Positions 38,260-60,200 of a DNA stretch of 64,000 bases are shown in pieces. The stretch is from Amia ocellicauda (lineage: Eukaryota > Chordata > Actinopteri > Amiiformes > Amiidae): the NCBI RefSeq assembly GCF_036373705.1, contig NC_089850.1, forward strand, positions 47,891,548-47,955,547, read 5' to 3'. Every line of letters starts with the position of its first letter. Positions within the stretch are counted from its first letter, which is position 1. A model generated the notes under the pieces. The model searched no databases. It was given only the letters and a program-made list of their open reading frames with translations, and had not been told where the DNA came from. Both the position numbers and the translations under genes were made by a program.

Positions 38260-40171
38260 GTCGAAGGGGTCAAATACTTATTTCCCTCATTAACATGCAA
38301 ATCAATTTATAACTTTTTTGAAATGCGTTTTTCTGGATTTTTTTGTTGTTATTCTGTCTCTCACTGTTAAAATACACCTACCATTAACATTATAGACTGA
38401 TCATGTCTTTGTCAGTGGGAAAATGTACAAAATCAGCAGGGGATCAAATACTTTTTTCCCTCACTGTAATCAGAAAAAGGGTAGACCCAATCTATTAATA
38501 TAGAAAACAACACAAATGTGCATATTACATTTAACACAAAAAGTGTTTTAACCTTTTAACTGATATTCTTATAAATTATATTTTCCAACCAAAATGTATT
38601 GAACATCCATCTTAACTAATGGTTTGCAGAGGTGATTGTGCAGTGGGCTTTAAAAGGCATAGTGTAAAATACAAGAATCATACCATATTCACATCACAAT
38701 AGTTATTAATACCAAAAACATAAACAACATTTAGAAATGTCAGCTAATTTATTTTCAAATAGCATATCTATAATGGATTCAAGAAGAATACATACCATTA
38801 TTATTTAGATGGCTAAATGTATATACAGATGCATATGTATTTCTGAGGACAAGAACATATATCAAATTAAGTAAATCGTGAATTTAAATGTGTGCATTAT
38901 TTTAGTATATAGCTGCAGCAAAGAATATGAGTCTTGGAAGAAGGATGTGATGGAAATCTTATACCCATTTCACATTGCAATAGAAATAAATACTTAGGAT
39001 TTCTTAAAACTTAGACAAATAAACCATCTACTACTAGGATTTAAATTTGTCATTGACTGTTGTGTGGATTTTTGCAGGCTATACAAACACACAAACCCAA
39101 AGACAAACTCTACAAACTTTACTTTACCATGAATTATTTTAGTGAATCATTAGAATGACGAATTTCTGGCACTTACTCCAAAAAGACTGATGATTGTATT
39201 CATTTATTGATTGATTGGTTTTACATTTGTGGATTTTAACTCTGTCAAGATTTGAAAATGTCAGACTACAGCCTATGCAAGAGTCGGCTGGGAGTTTAGT
39301 CATATATAGTTTGTACATTTCCTGTTAGTAACTTTATTGTAATTCAAATGCCAGATTCAGTTTGGTGTTGGCTTGTATATGTGCATTATTAGCTAATTAT
39401 TGACCATGATAATAGCTGAAGTATTGTTGTGATAACAGATATTTTAAAAATGTCTTATGTGGTCTGCATGGTGAAACAAGAAATGAAATAAATGCAAAGC
39501 ACACTGAAAGGTTTACTGTGACATTTCCTTGATATACAAAACATCCAAGCCAGGTGATAATCAAATAAAGAACATATTTTATTATAATTGTAGCAAGGTT
39601 TGTATTTATTGATTGACTAGTATATGTTAAGTAACACTCCTGTGTTGTTCAGAATGCATTTTTGGCAGCTTCTAGATTACATCTCAGTTCTTTCATTTTT
39701 TAGGATCAAAAGTATACAAGTGTACACTATAAAATGTTTATGTTGCAAGCAAAGGTCTAAGTTCCTACTCACTTATTGGGATAACAGTAAATAACAGTAA
39801 CAGCAGTACAACACTTTCTCAGAGGAAACTCTATGCAAAATAACATCCTAAAAACTGAAATGAATCTAATCAGCTCTAAACAGCATAAATATATTGTAAT
39901 CTATTGTTATTGTTATTAATCGTAGTGTAATTAAATATTCACATCCCACATGTGTTATGTTCCCACTATGTTCCCACATATTTGAAATGTGGGGTGTATG
40001 GGTAAAAAAAGTTTATCCAAGCTTTTAACAATGAATAATATATGCTCTGCTCAAAACCTGATTGCCTGAGATGTTTATAATAATTGATGTTAAAGCAGTA
40101 GATTCTGACTATTATATAATGATATAGAGTATTATTGCATTGCTGTTTTAAAACAAATTAGTCTGACCATC

Positions 40172-40381
40172 AGGCAGCAGTGTGGAGTACTGATAGATAG
40201 TGTGGAGGGTTGTGGGCTCAGTCCCAGCTGATGTACCCTTGAGCAAGGCACTGTACCTAGATTGCTCCTGTTAAAACACAGCTGTATTAATGGGTAATTG
40301 TATTTAAAAAATAATTTCATATATTGTAACAATTGTAGGTTGGCCTGGAAAAGGACACCTGCTAAGAAATATAACAATAAA
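40172..40381 (+). repeat. tRNA-derived SINE
   Basis: GCAGTGTGGAGTACTGATAG, then a box-B-like GGGTTGTGGGCTCAGTCCC. Next come TGTACCCTTGAGCAAGGCAC and a tail GGACACCTGCTAAGAAATA followed by AATAA. This is a widespread fish SINE layout. Confidence 0.75.
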
Positions 40382-40689
40382 TTGTAATGAAAACCTTGAT
40401 TTGTAATTACCAAATGCTTAAATTATGTTGTCAAAGTGAGTTACATAAACCATTACAATTTTTGATGACTAAATATAAACTAGGTAAAAGTAATACTGAC
40501 AGATGTTCAATACTATAAAGGCACAGATGTCCCTACCTGTTTTAATAACAATACATTCTTTATACCATTTTACAAACAGAGAACATACAAAAAATACATT
40601 TTTTAAATGTGGTGCACTAAACATGACACTGTTGTAGCTTTTATGCTCCTCTTTTGTCTTGTACTTTTAGTCACCCTGGATGTTTGTAG

Positions 40690-40695
40690 TTTATT
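40690..40695 (-). terminator. candidate RFX6 polyadenylation signal
   Basis: AATAAA on the minus strand, about 540 bases beyond the RFX6 stop. AT-rich DNA makes chance matches common. Confidence 0.25.
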
Positions 40696-41235
40696 ACATT
40701 ATATTGTGTAGCCTGTGTGCCTGTGGTTACCTGCTTTTGAGAGTCCATACCTTTTGTCTAGCTCTCCTGCTCCTAATTAATATTTCAGAAGAACGGGGGT
40801 CAAATTGATGTGTTAACTTTTCCATTTTACACCAGTACTAATACTAGTACACAATAGTAGTAGTAATAGTAGTACACAGTAGTACACTTTCAGACACTTG
40901 AATATTTAACCATGACTTCCTGTGAAATTAAACTGTAGTTTAGGTGCTTTTAGCAGCTGAAGCATTATTATTTATGACACTTTAATAAACAGCAGGATGT
41001 ATAAGCAATCTTAATAAATTATGAATCTGAACTGCAACAAGAGGTAACAATGGTTTCACTGCCTTTCATGGGCAGCAATGATTGCTAATTGCTGGTTTTG
41101 TACTAATAAATAAAAACACAGATGTACAGATTGACTTCAAGCTCTATGCAGCCTCTAGGTTTATGTTTCCAGGATATGGACTGGAGAATTATCGGCAATA
41201 AAGGAGAGTCAAGTTCCTCTGGAGGAAAGGAGTGG

Positions 41236-53110
<11,875 letters not shown>

Positions 53111-53177
53111 GTTTAAACTGAATATACTAATCAAAAATACGTAGGGTGTAGTTAAAGTATAATTGTATCAAATATAT

Positions 53178-53187
53178 CTTTTATATA
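53178..53187 (-). promoter_or_regulatory. candidate TATA box of RFX6
   Basis: On the minus strand this reads TATATAAAAG, a strong match to the TATA consensus, about 70 bases before the RFX6 start codon. A transcription start about 30 bases downstream would leave a short 5' leader of roughly 40 bases. Inferred from motif and position only. Confidence 0.4.
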
Positions 53188-54072
53188 GAGTATAACTTAT
53201 TCCAGACGACAATCCTCCAGCATCCACAGAAGCGTTGCGCTCTTCTACCGGCGGCTGGTGGACACTGGTGCCACCAGATCCCTCTCTGAAGGAGATGCCA
53301 TTGTGAACAGGGTCGCATCCACCTCTTCTCAAAGGCTGTTTTACTACTCTTGGACCATTTCGGTTCCCTTGTGTACATTAGCTATTTGAACTACATCTTA
53401 CAAACACGCCTTTCTGTTAGTAAAACATTGATATCAGAATAAAAGCGGCTGATAAACAGCAGGCTTTAGCTTTGATCCATTAACTTTTACTATGAAAACG
53501 TTCCTGCCCCAGAGCCTTAATTAAAGCTCAGTACCACGTCACAGGGGCGAAGATGTATGTATCCCATTAGTAAAACAGGGAGCCGCTTCTGTGAATTAAT
53601 GATTAACTACAGCAGACAACACCTCCGCTCTCTGCCTGCCTATATTGTCCTCTCCTGTGAAGTCCAGCAGCAATGATAGTCTAGAAAAGCTGTCACTGTA
53701 ACAACCTGGAACAGATTCACATATAGAGGTTATTGTAATCTGGATAGAAATGTGAGGATGTCTTCGTTTTACCCCCAGTAGCATCGCTGAAACAACTCCA
53801 GGCTGTGTCGAAAGAATGGCATGGTCGTCCTTTGAATTCATTTGATCTCAATAAGAAATTAGCAAACAGACTAACTTTAAGAAATAGACTGTGACAGTTA
53901 ATTGTCTCTAAGTTTGTATGCCTCTGTCACGTTCAGTCCAGTGTCTAGTTTCTTCAGTGTATGATGACACTTGGAAAAAGATCCCCCCAGACAGGAAGGA
54001 AATCAAATAATAGCTTCCCCCAATCGCTGTATTTGTTGTATTTAATTAATATTTTCTTTCTGTTTTTCTACC

Positions 54073-54074
<2 letters not shown>

Positions 54075-54139
<65 letters not shown>

Positions 54140-54140
54140 T
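54075..54140. repeat. (TTA)n microsatellite
   Basis: About 21 units, running into (TTTA)n. Confidence 0.97.
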
Positions 54141-54149
54141 ATTTATTTT

Positions 54150-54520
54150 ATTTATTGGCAGACAACCTTATCCAGGGCGACTTACAACATAAGTGCAAAC
54201 AAAGTGCAAAAATACAGTAAGTACAAGGCATCAATCATTACAAATTCAATTTAACTAAAACATAGCAATTCAAAATACATTTTACAAATTCCAATTTACA
54301 ATTTGCACAGGCAAGTACAGTAAGTGAGGTCCTACATCCTGGACGGTAAAAGCTAAGTGCTGTCAAGATGTTGGGTCACAGTCAAGGGCTACAGGAAAGG
54401 GAGCAAGAAGGAAAACAATCAAGAACGCAAGAAGCAAATAAAACTCAGTGAAGTGCTATCTAGCAGGGATAAAAGGACTAATATTAGTACTGTCGGAAAA
54501 GATGCGTCTTGAGATGACAC
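54150..54520 (+). repeat. interspersed repeat fragment
   Basis: Contains TTGGCAGACAACCTTATCCA then GGGCGACTTACAACA and, further on, GATGCGTCTTGAGATG. These phrases recur in fish interspersed repeats. Family not identified. Confidence 0.5.
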
Positions 54521-56502
54521 TTTAATTAATTAAATAACCTAGTGTTTGCATGGAGTTCCAAAGTATTAATTATATTAAAGGTCAGATTACAGGTATGAAC
54601 TAACATATTTTATGTGAATTAAATCAGGTTAACTGTAGAAAAATAAACAAACTACAATAGTATGGTTTCCTAAATATAATTCACCCACTACAAAAACAAA
54701 CTGGGAAACATTGCTTAAAAAAAAAAAAAAGAAAAACATGAGGAGTAAAAAAACATTTTCATAATTGTAATGTTTCAGTGGTCACAATGGAGATGCAGTT
54801 ATGAACCAGAGAAGCTTGAATTAATTTCAAGGTCTACATACAACTGACATTCAGATGTAACATTGTATATACATAATTAATTATACATTTCAGAATATGA
54901 GCACAAAATAGTATAGTTTAAGTATTAATTAATGTGCCCTAAATAGAAAAGATTAAACTCCAATGTGATTAATTTGCCTTCAATGAGACATTTGTAAAGC
55001 ATGGTCTTTACATCAAGTACAAGTGAGAGCTCTACCAACTTTTGTGTTTTGTTTTGGGTTTTGGGAAGCGAGTGAATTGGTTGCAAGTGAATTAAGGAAT
55101 AAATTAAATACATCCTCTTAGAAGTCAAATATAGACCATGGACATGACTAAAATGTGATTTCAACATACAATTAGGCTGAAGCAGGCTTATATTTAAATA
55201 ACTAAGCGCACAAACCCTGTACTGTCATTTCTAGTCTTTAGTGTCACCTAGTGTACATTTGGGGAAGTTTGCTAGGACACCTAGTATAAAAAGGAATACA
55301 AATTTGAAAGTTTAATAAAAAAATGCGTAAGAAGTCAAATATAAAATTGTATTGATTAGAAATCAATGGGTGGTTGTCAAAAATGTAACCATCACCTGTC
55401 ATAACTCAAGTTCAATCAAATAAAATCCTTACTGTTTTCTCTATGGTGAATCAATGTTATAAAACAACTCTGGAAATATATAGGCTAACTGAGAAATATA
55501 TATTAGCATTGTATCAAATGAAGGGTGTGAATATTTTCTACTACAACTGCACATTGCCAGTCACAGATTCCCCCAAATGACTACTGTTAATAACGAACAG
55601 AATTACTGAATGATCAACAGAAATATGAATAATGCTGAAAAATAGTGAGGAAGACCCAGGCCATTTTTAAATATTATTCCAAATGATTTGTGGTTAAAAG
55701 GAAACTGAAACACTTTACACAACAGCCCATGTAGTCAAGTTTTTTTGTGAATTACTTTAACGTGCGCTAAATACATATTAATATAAATATATGAGTGTGA
55801 CTGTAAGAATGCAAACCACTGTAGCAAGATTATAACAGATAAACAATTTCACAATGTGTTGACAAAATTTGCAAAATAATTTGTCTTTAATGCAAATGTC
55901 TCTCTGCATACATTTAGTATGCAAGGCTATAACAGCTAAAGCTAAAATAGAATGTGGGGTATTTAACATGCCAAACAATATAACTTATTATAATGAACAA
56001 ACACAGAGATGCAGTAATTTCCGCTTAATTTAATAAGTTATTTGTTTAATTAATCTATAAATAACTTGTGTCCTCAGCCTTTATACATTGGTGATGTATG
56101 GTGATCTATAAAACTAACTGGATTGGGAATCCTCAAGACCAGGGTAGTAGCTTTGTCACCTGTATACATGATGGTCTGGAGCAGACCAACAGTTAAACAC
56201 AACTTCTGTGCTGTGTATTAAAACTGTGACTGCTGAAATTATTTTAAATTGGATCCAGGTCTAAGGATATACTTTAACCTCTGTTCTGCGCTTGAAGACC
56301 TGGACTACAAAACTCACAGCTGCAGTTCGATTGATATTAGGACATTTTAAACCAAATCAAGGAGAAGTCCAAACAGGAAGCACAAATGTCTTTGTTGTAT
56401 GCTCCAAATGTGTACAAATACAGATACAATTACAATCCATATTGTCTTCCTCTTTTCCCAAAAAGTGTATATAGTATTATGGCTTTAATTGTTATTAAAA
56501 TG

Positions 56503-56564
56503 TAACCTTAACCTTAACCTGAACCTGAACCTGAACCTTAACCTTAACCTTAACCTTAACCTTA
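56503..56564. repeat. (AACCTT/AACCTG)n hexamer array
   Basis: About ten hexamer units; the second to fifth positions never vary, and a central block has G where the others have T. It differs from the vertebrate telomere unit CCCTAA. Confidence 0.95.
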
Positions 56565-56707
56565 TACCATTTCCGTAACTGTTAAATCGTTATTGCTATG
56601 TTTAGAACAATCACTTTGTAAACACCTTTTCTGTCTCTGCTTAGGGATTCTATACAATTTCAGTTTTTGATCTTGTACCAGTATCTTAGCGCTGTCTAAA
56701 TAAATAA

Positions 56708-56713
56708 ATATAT

Positions 56714-56769
<56 letters not shown>
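56708..56769. repeat. (AT)n tract
   Basis: About 30 units with one AAAT interruption. Confidence 0.95.
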
Positions 56770-56777
<8 letters not shown>

Positions 56778-56897
56778 TTCATCGTGTTCTTTCTCTTTTC
56801 ATTTGAGGAACTAATGTGCATTTCAAAACAACATGACATGGTAAAAATACATGCAAATCACTGATTATCCCTTCCCAGTGTGTGTAGCAGTGAGTGC

Positions 56898-56906
56898 TTT
56901 ATAAGG
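56898..56906 (+). promoter_or_regulatory. possible TATA-like element of GPRC6A
   Basis: TTTATAAGG lies 126 bases before the chosen GPRC6A start. The position suits a core promoter with a leader near 100 bases, but the region is AT-rich, so this is weak. Confidence 0.25.
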
Positions 56907-57031
56907 TAGTTGTAATGCCACAGCAGCAAGGAACTGAAAGCATAGTTTACTGTATAAAGTATTGTTGCTGTCAGAGCATTCAGCCTATGCTACGAAATTT
57001 TTTCAACCTCTGCTCGTCCATACATATTAAG

Positions 57032-57225
57032 ATGTGGGTTTATTTAGTAGCATTAGCTTTCAACATGATTTACTGTAATAATTCAACTAGGGACTGTGCC
57101 AGCAGCTTTCAGGGTGGGGTGAGAGGTGTTCGTGTTCAAGGAGATATCATAATTGGAGGACTATTTCCTTTGCACACACAATTCAACAGAAATGATAAAT
57201 TGCCAACTGCTTTTTCCTGCTCTTC
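57032..57225 (+). CDS. gprc6a: GPRC6A exon 1
   Basis: Signal peptide MWVYLVALAFNMIYC, then the start of the flytrap domain with GDIIIGGLFPLH. Donor GTAAGT, phase 2. Confidence 0.88.
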
Positions 57226-60200
57226 GTAAGTAAAATTAAACATTAAAAACAGACATATGTGTTTGCAATAATCTATGTATCCATACTTCTGTTTATACTT
57301 ACATCTTTACCTGTTTATAAGCCATATGTTTGAATTGATTTAGTTTTAAAACAGCTCTAAAAATGGAAGACATGGGGAAAGGTTGGAAGGAATATATATG
57401 CAGACTGTGTTTTTTAGGTTGTCTGAATAATTGACATTTGGAAATGTTGAATGCATATCTCAGATAAATAAATAATAACTTCCATTTAACAAATATCAAC
57501 AAAGTGGTGGTAAGATCTAAAAAAAATGATTAAGCAAACAAATAAAGAATGTTTATATCTATCTTAATGTTTTACACTTATATTTTCATAATGCTTTTTT
57601 TTTGCATCTAGATTTGATATTCGGATGTTTGTCAAGTCACTAGCAATGATTTATACCATTGAAATGATTAACAATTCTTCAATGCTAGCTGATGTGAAAC
57701 TGGGCTATGAAATCTATGACACGTGTGGAGATGTCAGCATGGCAATCAAAACAGTTTTAAAGCTCATGGATAATGAAGGTGATTCTGCTAAAAACTGTTT
57801 TCCACTGGACAGTAATTTCAGCAGCTATGATCCACATGTAAAAGTAATCATTGGAGAGAGACATTCAGAAGTATCAATTGCAGTGGCTCGTTTACTAACT
57901 CTGCTCTATATACCACAGGTATGGTCACCTATATTTAAGCAGTTTAATATTATATATTCCTAAATATCAATATATAACTTTAAAAAACAACAACACATAA
58001 ATAAAAAATAATAATATTAAATACGTTCTGTGAACCTTATGTATTTCAATTTGTATAAAACATTGTATTAAAGCATTGTGAATGATATTCCTACATTTAT
58101 TAAATAAATTTTAATGCTGAAATATTCGATTTACTTATAATTTCTTAATATTTAACCTATAAAATGTAAACTGTCTAACTGCTGAGGCAGTGCAAGAAAT
58201 AAAAACTGAATTATGGATGACACTTTTTGCCAAATCTTTTATTATTTAATGTCATTATCTTGAAACTATGCATCTGAAAACTGTTCATATTCTTTATCTT
58301 CTCAGATTAGCTATGCATCAACAAGTGAAGTTCTCAGCAGCAAGACCAAATTTCCAACTTTTCTGCGTACAGTCCCAAGTGATGCTTGCCAGACGAAGGC
58401 TATTGCTGAACTTGCATTGCATTTGAACTGGAAAAGCATTGGAGCCATTGGAAGTGATGATGAATACGGCAAATATGGAGTTGAATGTTTGATGGAGCAT
58501 GCAACAGACCTTGACTTGTGTATTGCCTTCAAGGAGATTATTTCAGCAGATTTTTCAAAAAACAATAATAACACTCGAACTGAGTTACAAAAGATAATTA
58601 ATACAATCATCAACTCATCTGCTGAGGTTATTGTAATTTTCACTCAGGAGTTAAATGTTAAGATACTGTTTGAAGAGGCCATTAAACTTGATATAAACAG
58701 AACCTGGATTGCAAGTGATGCATGGTCTACTTCGAGTCTTATATCGAGCATGAGGGGTATTGAACATATTGGGACGATTATTGGTTTTGTTCCCAATAGA
58801 AATGAAGTTCCTGGATTTAAGGAGTATTTACATAATTTAATTATACAAGAAGAATATAAGCATATTGGCTTTTTCTGTGAATACCTGCACTCTTATCCTC
58901 TGTGCTCCAACTCAGCCTCTGAAGATAAAGGAAACTGCTCAATGAATTTGTATCCAAATGTAACTGGAAGCTGTGCAGATATAAATTGTCTTACTAATTA
59001 TATTGATACTGATGAGTGTTACAACACATATCTTGCAGTAAATGTCATAGCTAAAGCTTTGCAAAGCCTTTTAAAATGCCAAAGTAAAACATGTGACAGA
59101 AAATTCAAGTTCTCAGCCTGGGAGGTACGTGCAATACACTTTTAATAACTATTATTATTTCTACAGTTTAAAAGATCTATACTGAAAATGCTGTGATCTT
59201 ACAATAATGCCAGAGGTCAGCCCTGTTCTTTGTTTTCATTTGCCTTAAAAAAAAAATGTAAATGTAGGAAAATATTGGAAAGTAAATCTATGTGGTAATA
59301 ATATTATTCACTGGTATATCACACATTATTTGTAGCATGCTTTGATATGTGTCCTGTGTGAATCTCACTCACACTGTTATTAATTACTTTGTTAATTGAA
59401 ATGTCTCTCATTATTAACTTTGAACGAGTGTCTGCACCTGAAAATAGCAATTGTTGCTTTCTATTTTCAATACTTCTTGAGCATTTATTACAAAAATAAA
59501 TGTATTGCTTTTGATGATTCAGTACTAATAAAATGGTATAGGTTATATTATTTGACTAGAATAACTAAATGAAACTAATTAGTAGACATTTAAAACATCA
59601 TATTAGTATCTTGGTTTTGTAAAAATATTAAATTACTTGATGGCCATACTCTCTTTTCTTCCAGCTACTGGAAGAACTAAAAAAAGTAAAGTTTACACTG
59701 AATAACAGGACACACATGGAATTTGATCAAAATGGAGACCCCAGTGTGGGATATGATATACTTGGTTGGAAAGCATCAAATGGATCTGTGGATATCGTGC
59801 AAATTGGAAAATATAGTTACTCTGGAGAATTAAATTTGACTGATGACTTTCTGAAACCATTGGAAAATGTTACGGTATGTGTTTGCATTATATTGATCCA
59901 CGAATCTGCTTAATTAGAGAAATTTAAATGTACTATTTAAGCATGTGTTTTCTTTTCAGATAACATATGCTAACTGTTCCAAATCCTGTGCGCCAGGACA
60001 TGAATTAATTGAAACAAAGCAAAAGGCCTGTTGCAGTGTTTGTACTGCCTGTGAGAAAGGATTTTATTCCCCTGGAGAACGTAAGTGACCCAGTATGATT
60101 TCAATCCTAATGTTTGGGAGGTAACCATGTGGAGTGCATATGAACACCGCTGTCCCCAGTGAGGGGTGGCATGATACATGGGTGGGTTTCTGAGTATTGC

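Larger units (their letters stand above)
36894..38466 (+). mobile_element. Tc1-like element D, full length (1573 bp)
   Basis: Flanked by TA (36892-36893 and 38467-38468). Inverted ends of about 210 bases start CAGTGAGGGAAAAAAGTATT. One nearly intact transposase gene is inside, with a large palindrome just before it. The same end sequence recurs as the solo copy at 6812. Confidence 0.95.
38469..41235. other. RFX6 downstream flank
   Basis: No gene. It contains the RFX6 3' untranslated region (extent unknown) and a tRNA-derived SINE near 40.2 kb; the rest is unremarkable AT-rich DNA. Confidence 0.6.
53111..57031. other. shared upstream region of RFX6 and GPRC6A
   Basis: About 3.9 kb between the divergent start codons. 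The first ~700 bases next to RFX6 are relatively GC-rich and non-repetitive and probably hold its promoter. The middle has a (TTA)n tract and a repeat fragment; the GPRC6A side has a hexamer array and an (AT)n tract. Confidence 0.7.

Noticed and set aside
53111..53134. Upstream extension of RFX6 exon 1 starting at TTG
   Set aside because: The frame opens with TTG, not ATG; the ATG at 53110 is the first proper start.
56503..56564. Interstitial telomere repeat
   Set aside because: The unit is AACCTT or AACCTG, not CCCTAA.
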